Part shown: positions 50,596 to 58,861 of the stretch, piece after piece
How positions within the stretch are numbered: the stretch's first letter is position 1
Layout of the letters: every line of letters begins with the position of its first letter
NCBI GenBank assembly: GCA_964647905.1
Contig: CAZYJR010000025.1
Location: forward strand, 1-60,456
DNA length: 60,456 bases
Reading direction: 5' to 3'
Source: CAZYJR01 sp964647905
Lineage (GTDB): Bacteria > Desulfobacterota > DSM-4660 > Desulfatiglandales > HGW-15
Program-made: the position numbers and the translations under genes
The notes under the pieces: model-generated
Database searches by the model: none
Told to the model about the DNA's origin: nothing
The model's input: only the letters and a program-made list of their open reading frames with translations

Positions 50596-50949
50596 TTAAC
50601 ACAGTATCTCCGCATAAGCAGCTATCAAGGCCGCAGACAACGTGCCCAGCGGGATCCGTACAAAACGCCAAGATGACGTGAGCGTTGTGGTGTCCGGGTC
50701 AGCTCGACCGATCAGCAACGCGCATTGATCGAGTAATGTCGCCTTGTCCGGGGATCGGCGATCATACAATACAGTCCGTTGCTCACCAACATGGACAGGA
50801 TCGGTATAGTAGGGCCGTTGCGTAAAGGTGTGCCGTCGAGCGCCCGCCTCGAATTCCCACACCACCTGATACCATTCACGCCCGTGGCGGGTCCGGGAAA
50901 GCAGATGCTTTTCTTTGGCTGTCGCCTGTGCCCCCATGCCATTTTTCAT
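50596..50949 (-). CDS. Cassette-borne hypothetical protein (DUF3592-like)
   Basis: 117 aa. WYQVVWEFEAGARRHTFTQR, then VGEQRTVLYDRRSPDKA resembles the core of DUF3592 domains (V.Y.F...G..........VG..V.V.YDP.NP..A). The C-terminus has one hydrophobic helix (VRIPLGTLSAALIAAYAEIL). Its stop codon is 19 bp from the attC-like site, the arrangement of an integron gene cassette. Function unknown; start could also be ATG 50937. Confidence 0.55.
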   Translation of the reverse strand: MKNGMGAQATAKEKHLLSRTRHGREWYQVVWEFEAGARRHTFTQRPYYTDPVHVGEQRTVLYDRRSPDKATLLDQCALLIGRADPDTTTLTSSWRFVRIPLGTLSAALIAAYAEILC

Positions 50950-51352
50950 CAGAAAGATAAGCCAAGCAGACTCGCTATCTATGTTATTGGCTTCGAAACC
51001 CAGCCTGCCGGCAATTCGGTTCGTCAGTGACTACAGCCTCTTGAAAATAATGCCCGATGATAAGCCTCCCGCCTCGAGACTGTCATGTTGCGTCAACTCG
51101 AGGAATCGGAAGAACCAGGCAGAGGACACGAAATAACTATTTTTGTTATAAATCTAATATATTATTTAGCATGGTCTCAGGGTGCTGTCAATACACAGGG
51201 GCCAATGCGAACTGTTTGCCTCATCGCCTCAGCCGCACCGAGCTTACGCCCTGCGGTAGGCCTCTCTGCAACCTTCCTTGGAAAAGTTTGGGTATTTTGG
51301 TAATGTTGATCTGAGTTGGATAGATAACTCCAATGCAAGAGGAGGTGAAAGA
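50950..51352. other. Intergenic stretch, nothing recognised
   Basis: About 400 bp with no supported gene. Short plus-strand frames (50915-51136, 51085-51303) lack RBSs and motifs. The last 30 bp are the leader of the tautomerase gene with GAGGAGGTG. Confidence 0.4.
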
Positions 51353-51553
51353 ATGCCTACAATTTTCTTTTACGGCCCGGAATTGGAGACCGAGAAGAAG
51401 AAAGAGCTCATACGGTCTTTCACGGAGACAGCAAGTAAACTCACAGGCATAGACAAATCAGCCTTCGTTGTTTACTTGAGACCTTCTCCTCGGGACGATG
51501 TCGGAGTAGGCGGGGAGCTCTTGAAAGAAAAGCTGGAGCGGGAGAAACAGTAG
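51353..51553 (+). CDS. 4-oxalocrotonate tautomerase family protein (DmpI-like)
   Basis: 66 aa. The catalytic Pro is in place directly after the initiator Met (MPTIFFYGPEL), which requires the ATG at 51353; GAGGAGGTG lies 6 nt upstream. The body (KKKELIRSFTETASKLTGID) and the ending DDVGVGGELLKEKLE match DmpI-type members. It would isomerise an unsaturated or keto acid by Pro-1 acid-base chemistry. It lies upstream of the GntR-TRAP-opine dehydrogenase cluster on the same strand, possibly part of the same pathway. Confidence 0.88.
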   Translation: MPTIFFYGPELETEKKKELIRSFTETASKLTGIDKSAFVVYLRPSPRDDVGVGGELLKEKLEREKQ

Positions 51554-51617
51554 GCAACCGGCGTCACTTCACCGGCCCGGTTCCGGCAACAGCTCCTCTG
51601 GGCGCCCGCCCGGCGCG

Positions 51618-51860
51618 CTACATGGATTCTATGGCGGACGGCGGGTTGGTGGCGATATTGTAAGTCACGCTGACGACCCCGGGCACGGAGGCGACAGTCT
51701 CCTGTTGCCCTCCACCCTCTCGGTGATAGCCGCCACATCGTTTTCCCAGAGGGTGTCCGAAGACAAAAGTACCTTGTGCCGCCTGTTGTACAGGACGATT
51801 CCATCCGCGCTGTGCCCGGGTGTATACAGGACCTCAAACTTGTAAGGGCCTATTCGGCCG
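51618..51860 (-). pseudogene. Fragment of a metallo-beta-lactamase-fold hydrolase
   Basis: A minus-strand reading gives YKFEVLYTPGHSADGIVLYN, then VLLSSDTLWENDVAAITERV. These are the second-half MBL motifs (the zinc-ligand His in PGHS and Asp in SDT). The first half with HxHxDH is missing and the frame shifts after RVEG; a further stretch ends at TAG 51620-51618. No start codon. Remnant of a deleted gene between the tautomerase and the regulator. Confidence 0.6.
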
Positions 51861-52056
51861 ATACACCATCCGAAAAACAGCTTCTTATCACACTATTACT
51901 TTTCCTTCCCTGGTACATAGGCGCTCTCCTCTTATGCCCGAATTCTATAATGATTCTATGGGTTTGAACGGGATTTGAAGGGAAATCGCGTCTGGTCTTA
52001 TTATTTACTTGACAAAATGGTTCCCCCATTTTAGGTGTGGCCGGAAACGGGTGACC

Positions 52057-52782
52057 ATGTTCGAGAAAGCAAAACCGATCCGGACCTACCAAGTCGTGGC
52101 CGAGCAGATCCAGGAGGCCATTCTTTCCGGGAAGATCAAGCCCGGGGAAAGGTTCCCGGCCGAGCGCAACCTGATCAAGGAGTTCGATATCAGCCGCCGG
52201 ACGCTTCGCGAGGCGTTCCGGGTGCTCGAAAACAAGGGGCTGATCGAGATCAGAACCGGCAAGAACGGCGGGGCGGTCGTCCGGGATATGAATACGGAGC
52301 AGATGGCGGAGAGCTTGGCCATCCTCATCCGCTCGGGGAAGGCCTCCCTTCCCAACCTCACCGAATTCCGATGGGACCTGGAGGGGTTGGTCGCCTCCAG
52401 GGCCGCCGAAAAGGCGACCGAAAAGGATATAGCGGTGTTGAAGGGGCTTCTCGAGGAGGGAGAAGCCCTTTTGTCGGAAAAGATTTTCGACTGGAAGGCC
52501 TTCCTGGATGTTGATCGCAGAATGCACATCGGCGTAGCCAGCATTGCCCGGAACCCCATCCACGAGTTTATCCTCACCTCCATTCACGAGAATATCTTCC
52601 GATACTACGAGAATTATCTTCCCAAGACCAAGAAGGTCTCCAGATTGAATTATAAGGATATGTTTGACCTTGTTCAGGCCATAGAGCAGGGCGACGAGGC
52701 CCTGGCTGCACAAAAGGCCCGGGAACACGTCGGGCACGGCTGGTCTTTCATGAAAAAACACCTTTTCAAAGGGGGGGAATAA
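52057..52782 (+). CDS. GntR-family regulator, FCD type (second)
   Basis: 241 aa. The winged helix is YQVVAEQIQEAILSGKIKPG, then ISRRTLREAFRVLENKGLIE. The FCD ligand domain has DVDRRMHIGVASIARNP (Asp, His) and later His in the KAREHVGHGW block. ATG 52057 has GGGTGA nearby; the longer frame from 52009 is less likely. It is the first gene of the TRAP-opine-dehydrogenase cluster and presumably its substrate-responsive repressor. Only distantly similar to the first FCD regulator of this window. Confidence 0.92.
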   Translation: MFEKAKPIRTYQVVAEQIQEAILSGKIKPGERFPAERNLIKEFDISRRTLREAFRVLENKGLIEIRTGKNGGAVVRDMNTEQMAESLAILIRSGKASLPNLTEFRWDLEGLVASRAAEKATEKDIAVLKGLLEEGEALLSEKIFDWKAFLDVDRRMHIGVASIARNPIHEFILTSIHENIFRYYENYLPKTKKVSRLNYKDMFDLVQAIEQGDEALAAQKAREHVGHGWSFMKKHLFKGGE

Positions 52783-52856
52783 TGGGTGGGGCTTCTCAGA
52801 GGGAGTGAAAGGGAAGGGGACCAACCATCAACCATTTCAAGCTTAGGAGGGTTACC

Positions 52857-53852
52857 ATGAAGAAAGTAAAGGTTTTTGTGGCTCTTGCGGCGGTTTCACT
52901 TTTTCTGGCCATGGTCGTATTTCCGGGTGCGGCCCCGGCCAAGACATGGAAATCCGGGCACCCCAGCGCGCCGGATTCCGTGGCGAACGAGGCCCATGAG
53001 ATGTTTCTTAAACTGCTGGAGGAAAAGTCCGACGGCAAAATCAAGGCCAGCGGATATCCGGCGGAGCAGCTCGGCCCCTGGCGCGATATGTTCGACAACG
53101 TGGTCCGGGGCGTGCAGGAGATGGGGTTCCTGCCCATCAGCCCGGAGTTCTCCCCGACCCTCCAGGCGGTCTACACGGTCTACCTGGCTGACAATTGGGA
53201 GGAGGGGAAAAGGATCTACGCCCCGGACGGCTGGATGTTCAAGCTCCTGGAGCCCGTCTTCGCCGATCTGGGCCTGAAGCTGCTGGGCTTCTACTTCATC
53301 GGGATGGACGGCTTCGGCAGCACCAAGGGCCCGGTGGTGATGCCCGAAGACCTGGTGGAAAAGGACATCAAGGTCCGGGTATGGTGTCCGGCGGATCGCC
53401 TCCTGTACCAGGAGATCGGGGCCCAGACGGTGGACATCGCGTTTGCCGAGCTCTTCACCTCGCTTCAGACCGGTGTGGCCCACGCCCAGGACAACACCCC
53501 CGAGGTGACCTATACGGCGCTCAGGGACGTCACCGACTATTACACCGACACCAACATCATCTTTGAGCCCTTCGCCGTGATCATCAATAAGGAGTTGTTC
53601 GACGGCCTGTCTCCCGAGCTCAAGAAGGTCGTAGAAGAGGCGGCCGCTGAGGCCCTGGCCTGGGGAAACAAGGCCTCGGAGGAGAGCGAAGAAGGGTACT
53701 ACAAGAAGATGGAAGAGGCCGGGATCCACGTGACCCGCCTGACCCCGGAGCAGCGGGCCGCCTGGAAGAAGTACGGGCGTGCGAGCTGGGAGGAGTTTGA
53801 AAAGGAGATCGGCAAGGACACCATGGACTATATCCGCGCCCACGTCGACTAG
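52857..53852 (+). CDS. dctP: TRAP transporter substrate-binding protein DctP (second)
   Basis: 331-aa periplasmic receptor. It has a signal peptide (VFVALAAVSLFLAMVVFPGAAPA), then the DctP fold starting WKSGHPSAPDSVANEAHEMF. The expected family order follows, with IKVRVWCPADRLLYQEIGAQ where the substrate-carboxylate Arg lies. RBS TAGGAGGG precedes ATG 52857. The ligand may be an opine-like N-substituted amino acid, judging from the two downstream opine-dehydrogenase-type genes; this is an inference. A very stable hairpin follows before dctQ. Confidence 0.93.
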   Translation: MKKVKVFVALAAVSLFLAMVVFPGAAPAKTWKSGHPSAPDSVANEAHEMFLKLLEEKSDGKIKASGYPAEQLGPWRDMFDNVVRGVQEMGFLPISPEFSPTLQAVYTVYLADNWEEGKRIYAPDGWMFKLLEPVFADLGLKLLGFYFIGMDGFGSTKGPVVMPEDLVEKDIKVRVWCPADRLLYQEIGAQTVDIAFAELFTSLQTGVAHAQDNTPEVTYTALRDVTDYYTDTNIIFEPFAVIINKELFDGLSPELKKVVEEAAAEALAWGNKASEESEEGYYKKMEEAGIHVTRLTPEQRAAWKKYGRASWEEFEKEIGKDTMDYIRAHVD

Positions 53853-53872
53853 AAAGGGCGGTTTGTGGGATG

Positions 53873-53924
53873 AGGAATCAGGCGGCCGGCTGCGCCGGAT
53901 CGGCGCACAGGCCGCCTGATTCCT
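53873..53924 (+). promoter_or_regulatory. Stable intercistronic hairpin between dctP and dctQ
   Basis: AGGAATCAGGCGGCC (53873-53887) pairs perfectly with GGCCGCCTGATTCCT (53910-53924). Inside, TGCGCCG (53891-53897) pairs with CGGCGCA (53901-53907) around loop GAT. No U-tract follows. It is placed exactly as the hairpin in the first TRAP operon and would protect the dctP message or hinder transcription into dctQM. Confidence 0.85.
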
Positions 53925-53937
53925 GAACGAGGACGAC

Positions 53938-54447
53938 ATGGATTACATCGCAGCCTACAAGAGATTCGAGCGGTGGCTGTACCTGGTCGAGGACTTCGGC
54001 CGCATCGCCACCATAGTGGCCATGACCCTGCTGGTCGCCCTGCAGGTGGTCCTGAGGATCTTTTTCAAGTGGTCGTCCCCGGCCTGGGAGGAGTCGGCCC
54101 GGTTCATCATGATCTGGTCCATCTTCATCGGGGCCATCGTGACCACCCGTGAAGACGGCCATATCAGGATGGGAGGGGTTTTCAATTCCGGGGCCAAGAA
54201 GCTGTGGTTCGAGCTCATCTCCACGGCGGTCTGCCTCGGGTTCATGGTGGTCTTTGTGGTTTGGTCCTATGAATTCGCCGTCTACTCGGTGGAAAAATCC
54301 ATGCGGTCCATGGTCCTTCGCATGCCTCTGATCGTGGTCCATATCTGCTTCTTTGTCTGCGGCGTCTTCATCGTCTTCCATTTCCTGGTTCATCTCCTCA
54401 GCCGGGCCCGGGACGTATACGCCCATTATAGGGGAGGTTCTGCATGA
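53938..54447 (+). CDS. dctQ: TRAP transporter small permease DctQ (second)
   Basis: 169 aa with four predicted helices. The N-terminal helix ATIVAMTLLVALQVVLRIFF is followed by the DctQ block SSPAWEESARFIMIWSIFIG and the charged loop TREDGHIRMGG. ATG 53938 has a GAGGA element upstream, directly after the hairpin. It overlaps dctM by ATGA. Confidence 0.92.
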   Translation: MDYIAAYKRFERWLYLVEDFGRIATIVAMTLLVALQVVLRIFFKWSSPAWEESARFIMIWSIFIGAIVTTREDGHIRMGGVFNSGAKKLWFELISTAVCLGFMVVFVVWSYEFAVYSVEKSMRSMVLRMPLIVVHICFFVCGVFIVFHFLVHLLSRARDVYAHYRGGSA

Positions 54448-55748
54448 CCATCCCGCTGGTCTTTATCGGTGTGACGATCCTGATGATCATCGTGGGGTTC
54501 CCCCTGTTCGTCTCTTTCGGGATAGGCGGACTGGGGATGATGATCGTCCTAGAAATCAATCCTGGCTTCGCAGTACCCTGCATCTTCACCAATCTCAATT
54601 CCTTCGTGTTGATGGCCATCCCTTTTTTCATCTTTGCAGGGGGCTTAATGACCGCATCCGGCATCTCGGCCCGCATCATCGAGTTCGCCAATGCCGTGGT
54701 GGGGCGTTTCAAAGGAGGACTGGGGATCGTCACCATCGTATCATGCGCGCTCTTCGGGGCCATTTCGGGCTCCTCCTCGGCCGCCGTGGCCAGCGTCGGC
54801 ATGATCGTCCTCCCCCAGATGGAAAAGTACGGCTACAAGCGGACCTATGCCACCGCCCTGGTGGCCTGCTCCGGGCTGCTGGGACAATTGATCCCGCCCA
54901 GCATCCCCATGATCCTGTTCGGCATGATCACCGGCACCTCGGTGGCCGCCTGCTTCCTGGCGGCCGCCGTCCCCGGTCTGCTCCTCATGCTGAGCTACTT
55001 CATAATCAACTACCTTTACTGCCGCAAACGCCCCGAGATCCATGTGCTGGAAAAGCTTCCTCTGGGCGGGACCGTGCGGCAACTGGGCCGGGCCACCCGG
55101 AGGGCGGCTTTCGCCCTGGTAATGCCCGTGATCGTCCTGGGCGGCATCTACGGGGGCCTTTTTACGGCCACCGAGGCGGGATGCATGGCTGCGGTGTATG
55201 CCATCTGCGTGGGCGTGGCCCGGCGCACCCTGACAAGGAAGGCCTTTATGCAGGCGGCCGAGGAGACGGCGAGCATCGAAGGGGCCATCACCTTCATTAT
55301 CTGCTTTATCTTCGTCATGGGTCGGATCTTCACCTACGAGCGGTTGCCCGACGGGATAGCCGAGGCCATGCTGGGTCTTACCGAAAACCGGATCGCCCTG
55401 CTCCTCCTCATCAATCTTTTCATGATCCTGATGGGGATGATCATGGACGACATCAGTTCCATGCTGCTTGCCACCCCGCTGCTTCTGCCCCTGTTCATGA
55501 AGCTCGGCATCCATCCCGTTCAGATGGCGGCCATCATGGCCGTGAATCAGGGAAGCGGGCAGATGACCCCCCCGGTGGCGACCAACCTCTTTACCGCCGC
55601 TCGTGTTTCCGGAGTATCGGTCAAGGACTTTGTGAGAGACTGCATCCCCTTTCTCATTTTCGGCTCCCTTCCGGTGCTCATATTGACCACTTTTGTCCCT
55701 AAAGTGTCCCTATGGCTACCCAATTTAGTCTTGGGAAGCCTTCATTAG
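54444..55748 (+). CDS. dctM: TRAP transporter large permease DctM (second)
   Basis: 434 aa, about 12 helices. DctM landmarks: LMAIPFFIFAGGLMTASGIS, FGAISGSSSAAVASVGMIVL, GLLGQLIPPSIPMILFGMI, and near the end NQGSGQMTPPVATNLF. It imports the DctP-bound compound using an ion gradient. The dehydrogenase gene follows 45 bp later. Confidence 0.95.
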   Translation: MTIPLVFIGVTILMIIVGFPLFVSFGIGGLGMMIVLEINPGFAVPCIFTNLNSFVLMAIPFFIFAGGLMTASGISARIIEFANAVVGRFKGGLGIVTIVSCALFGAISGSSSAAVASVGMIVLPQMEKYGYKRTYATALVACSGLLGQLIPPSIPMILFGMITGTSVAACFLAAAVPGLLLMLSYFIINYLYCRKRPEIHVLEKLPLGGTVRQLGRATRRAAFALVMPVIVLGGIYGGLFTATEAGCMAAVYAICVGVARRTLTRKAFMQAAEETASIEGAITFIICFIFVMGRIFTYERLPDGIAEAMLGLTENRIALLLLINLFMILMGMIMDDISSMLLATPLLLPLFMKLGIHPVQMAAIMAVNQGSGQMTPPVATNLFTAARVSGVSVKDFVRDCIPFLIFGSLPVLILTTFVPKVSLWLPNLVLGSLH

Positions 55749-55793
55749 ATCCGGAAATCCATGGTTTTCCGGATAAGATCGGAGGAATCGTAA

Positions 55794-56897
55794 ATGACCA
55801 AGGACAAAACCATCGCCGTCCTGGGCGGCGGCAACGGCGCCCAGGCCATGGCGGCGGATCTGACCATGAAGGGCTACACGGTCAATCTATGCGAAATGCG
55901 CGAATTCGAGGATAACATCAGGGTCCCCCTGGAAAGACAGGCCGTGGATTTGATCGACCCATGGGGCGAAAAGCACACCCTCCCGCTGCATATGGTCACC
56001 ACGGATTTTGAGAAGGCCCTCAAAGACGTGGAATACATCATGGTGACCGTTCCGGCCATCGGGGCGGAGCGGTTCTTCGACGCCTTCCTGCCCCACTTGA
56101 AAGACGGACAAACCGTAGTCAAGTGGTCCGCCAACTTCTCCGCACTCGCCTTTGCCTCGATCCTGAGAGAAAAGGGCGTCCACAAGGGAATCACCCTGGC
56201 CGAATCCCACACCCTTCCCTGGGGCTGCAGGATCGTGGAGCCCGGCACCGTCCGGATCATGGTCTGGGCGGTTAAGCTGCTCCTGGCCGCCCTGCCGGCC
56301 GAAGACACCGACAGGGTGATCCGGGACGTCCAAGAGATGTATCCTGTTGTGCCGGCGGAAAACGTCCTGGCCAGCACCCTCAACAACCTCAACCCCATCG
56401 TCCATCCGGTCGGTACGGTCATGAACGCGGGCTGGGTGGACGCCGCAGGGAAGGATTTCCATTTCTACCGGGACGGCAATACGCTCTCGGTCTCCAGGTG
56501 CATCAAGAAGGTCTATGAAGAGGTCCGGGAGGTGGCCGAGGCCGTGGGCGTGACCATGCTGGAGTATCCGGAGGAGGACTTCTGGAAGAAGAGCGCCATC
56601 ATGTCCACATATTTCAGGGCCTCCTTTGACAAGGAAGGGGCGGTCGCCAGGATCTCGGGGCCGTCCTCGGTCAAGAGCAGGTACATCACGGAGGACCTCC
56701 CCTTCGGCCTGGTGCCCATCAAGAATCTGGCCCTGGCTTACGGCGTGGCCACACCGCTCATCGATGCGGTCATCAGCCTCAGTTCGGTTATCAATCAGAC
56801 GGACTACATGAAAGAGGGGCTCACCCTCGAACACCTGGGCATCGACGGTCTCACCAAGGATGCGTTGAATCGGTTCCTGGAGACCGGGGAGAGATAG
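55794..56897 (+). CDS. Opine dehydrogenase family protein, copy 1
   Basis: NAD(P)-dependent enzyme of the octopine/nopaline dehydrogenase family, 367 aa. The N-terminal Rossmann motif is VLGGGNGAQAMAADL (GxGNxx). The C-terminal octopine-dehydrogenase domain has the conserved NNLNPIVHPVGTVMNAG with the catalytic His, and SSVKSRYITEDLPFGLVPI. Such enzymes reductively couple, or oxidatively split, an amino acid and a 2-oxo acid. GGAGGA lies before ATG 55794. Together with the TRAP importer and the second copy, the split direction (opine use) seems likelier, but a lysopine-like, N-carboxyalkyl or pantoate-like substrate cannot be excluded. Confidence 0.88.
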   Translation: MTKDKTIAVLGGGNGAQAMAADLTMKGYTVNLCEMREFEDNIRVPLERQAVDLIDPWGEKHTLPLHMVTTDFEKALKDVEYIMVTVPAIGAERFFDAFLPHLKDGQTVVKWSANFSALAFASILREKGVHKGITLAESHTLPWGCRIVEPGTVRIMVWAVKLLLAALPAEDTDRVIRDVQEMYPVVPAENVLASTLNNLNPIVHPVGTVMNAGWVDAAGKDFHFYRDGNTLSVSRCIKKVYEEVREVAEAVGVTMLEYPEEDFWKKSAIMSTYFRASFDKEGAVARISGPSSVKSRYITEDLPFGLVPIKNLALAYGVATPLIDAVISLSSVINQTDYMKEGLTLEHLGIDGLTKDALNRFLETGER

Positions 56898-56910
56898 TAG
56901 GAGATATACC

Positions 56911-58092
56911 ATGGAAAGAATCGCCGTATTGGGAGGCGGGAATGCGGGTCAGGCCATAGCGGCGGACTGCAAGCTGGCCGGGAAAGAGGTGCGGCTCTTC
57001 GAGTTCGATGAATACAGCCACTTAATCGAATCCATCCTGGACTCCAAGAAGATAAGGCTCTTCGGGCCGGAGAGGAATCTCAAGGGATTCAAGAGAAACG
57101 GCACGGCCACCGTGGATGTCGTCACCACCCGTATGGAGGAGGCCGTTCAAGGGGCCGGGATCGTCGCCGTAAGCGTCAGGGCCCACGCCTACGAGCGGCT
57201 CTTCAATGCCTTGATCCCCTGCCTCGAAGACGGCCAGGTGGTCACACTCTTCCCGGACAATTTCGGATCTCTGATCCTGCGGCGCATGATGTGGGAGCAG
57301 GGGTGCGACAAGAAGGTCGTCATCGGGGGTTGGTCGAGTCTCCCTTATGGGGCGAGGCTTACCAGACTGGGCGAGGTGGACGATGTCTACGTCCTCTACC
57401 GGGCCGTCACACTTCGGGGGGACGCGCTTCCGAGCAGGGACAGGCATGCCTTTTTTGCGGCCATGAAGGAACTGCCCATCATGGACACCGTCGATCCGGT
57501 CCCGGGGGATACCGTGATCGATATCGGTTTTTCCAATGTAAACCCCATCCTCCACGTGCCCGCAACGGTCATGAACGTGGGGGCCATCGACAACTGGGGG
57601 GTCGTCTTCGGCAGCAAGGAGGAGTTCTTCGATATCTACAAACACGGCTTTTCCTACAACCTGGCCAAGATCCAGTACGCCCTCTACCGGGAGGAGGCCG
57701 CGGTCGCCGAGCGCATGGGGGTGGGCATCCAACCCTATGCGAAGAAGGACTTCTTCTCCCGGACGAGCATCCTTGGGCAGGAGTTTATGGGGCCGGACTA
57801 CGCGGTCCCCTTCGAGGAGGTGATCCCTGCCGAGGAGTGGATGATCTACCTGCCGGGAGAGCGTTTCACCTTGGAGAGCCGGTATATCACCGAGGACATC
57901 CCCGTGGGCTGCAACATCTACCATCAACTAGCCTCAGAGTACGGCGTAAAGGTCCCCGTGATCGAGAGCATGATCCGCCTCGCCTCGGTGATCAGCGAGG
58001 TGGACTACTTTGAGGAGGGGTTTTCTCTCGACCATCTGGGCATCGCCCACCTGGGGCCGGAAGAACTGCTCGGCTATCTGCGGGAAGGATAA
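56911..58092 (+). CDS. Opine dehydrogenase family protein, copy 2
   Basis: 393 aa, second and clearly diverged member of the same family. The Rossmann motif is VLGGGNAGQAIAADCKLAG. The catalytic His lies in SNVNPILHVPATVMNVGAID, and ESRYITEDIPVGCNIYHQLA is shared in pattern with copy 1. It starts 13 nt after copy 1, with AGGAGA upstream, so both are made from one message. The modest identity and near-equal length suggest two steps or two substrates, or a heteromer, rather than a recent duplication. Last gene of the GntR-TRAP cluster; the integron array begins 41 bp further on. Confidence 0.88.
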   Translation: MERIAVLGGGNAGQAIAADCKLAGKEVRLFEFDEYSHLIESILDSKKIRLFGPERNLKGFKRNGTATVDVVTTRMEEAVQGAGIVAVSVRAHAYERLFNALIPCLEDGQVVTLFPDNFGSLILRRMMWEQGCDKKVVIGGWSSLPYGARLTRLGEVDDVYVLYRAVTLRGDALPSRDRHAFFAAMKELPIMDTVDPVPGDTVIDIGFSNVNPILHVPATVMNVGAIDNWGVVFGSKEEFFDIYKHGFSYNLAKIQYALYREEAAVAERMGVGIQPYAKKDFFSRTSILGQEFMGPDYAVPFEEVIPAEEWMIYLPGERFTLESRYITEDIPVGCNIYHQLASEYGVKVPVIESMIRLASVISEVDYFEEGFSLDHLGIAHLGPEELLGYLREG

Positions 58093-58133
58093 CGTCGGGC
58101 ATCACCTACCGAGAAACCATTCAGGTTTTTCGG

Positions 58134-58481
58134 TCAGCGTGAAGGCCCTTGTTGGGTGGACTTATTCATTGTTTTGGACAGCGCCTCTCCCACCAGGGCA
58201 TTTATGCTTACACCTCTCTTTCGGGCTTCAATTGCCAGGCGTTTATGAAGTTCAGGCTCGACACGGACAATAAATTTCCCGGAATAAGGCTTCTCAGGGT
58301 CCTCTCCCCGCTCTGCGCAGAATTCCAAATAATCGTCCACCGAATCCTGGAAAGCCTTTCGAAGTTGGTCAACGGTTTCACCTTCGAAAGTTACCACGTC
58401 ACGAAGATTGATGACTTCCCCATGGAAAATATTTGCCCCTTCGTCAAAGTCGACTTTGGCAGAATAGCCCTTGTATTCCAT
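58134..58481 (-). CDS. hicB: HicB-family antitoxin
   Basis: 115 aa. The degenerate RNase-H-like N-terminal domain (YKGYSAKVDFDEGANIFHGE, VVTFEGETVDQLRKAFQD) leads to YLEFCAERGEDPEKPYSGKF. A ribbon-helix-helix DNA-binding tail follows (FIVRVEPELHKRLAIEARKR). It neutralises HicA and represses the pair. Its start overlaps the hicA stop. Encoded on the minus strand as the leftmost cassette of the integron-like array. Confidence 0.92.
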   Translation of the reverse strand: MEYKGYSAKVDFDEGANIFHGEVINLRDVVTFEGETVDQLRKAFQDSVDDYLEFCAERGEDPEKPYSGKFIVRVEPELHKRLAIEARKRGVSINALVGEALSKTMNKSTQQGPSR

Positions 58482-58735
58482 TAGCTTTTTATCCCCGCTT
58501 CCTCTAAAAATCGCCGGACTGACCGGACCGTGGATTGATTCGTCACGCGCTCCGGATGAGGCCTGTGAAAAACTGCCCGAACGTCCGCCAGAGCCACGCG
58601 CACGCGGGATCCCCTTCCTTCAGATATGTCGGCTCCCAGCGCTTTGAATAATTTTTCAACATCAGACCACTGTATATCGGAACGTACAGGTTTCTCGAAA
58701 ATCCGTCCAAGGGTCTGACGTTGTCTGTTATTCAT
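58481..58735 (-). CDS. hicA: HicA-family mRNA interferase toxin
   Basis: 84 aa. The double-stranded-RNA-binding-like fold has SDVEKLFKALGADISEGRGS, the catalytic His in VFHRPHPE and the closing VRSVRRFLEEAGIK. It cleaves mRNA when free of HicB. Somewhat longer than minimal HicA (about 60-80 aa). Toxin gene first, antitoxin second, the usual hicAB order. It lies 60 bp from attC site C. Confidence 0.9.
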   Translation of the reverse strand: MNNRQRQTLGRIFEKPVRSDIQWSDVEKLFKALGADISEGRGSRVRVALADVRAVFHRPHPERVTNQSTVRSVRRFLEEAGIKS

Positions 58736-58797
58736 GGCCGGATGGTATCACATTTTGATATCTTGTCAAGAGGAGGGCCAATCGTGTGAGGTTGTAC

Positions 58798-58861
58798 ACC
58801 CAACGGGCGCTTCAGCGGCGCGCGGCTTTTTTCGCGTCCGACTGAAAGCGCAATGTTAGGT
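58798..58861 (-). repeat. Integron attC site (C)
   Basis: 64 bp. Read on the minus strand it begins with R'' ACCTAAC (58861-58855), then GCGCTTTCAGTCGGACGCG, a short A-rich loop and CGCGCCGCTGAAGCGCCC, and ends with R' GTTGGGT (58804-58798). R'' and R' fit the consensus RYYYAAC and GTTRRRY exactly and are complementary. The inner arms pair with one extrahelical base, as in real attC sites. The stop codon of the methyltransferase gene lies in R'', typical for a cassette. Confidence 0.85.
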
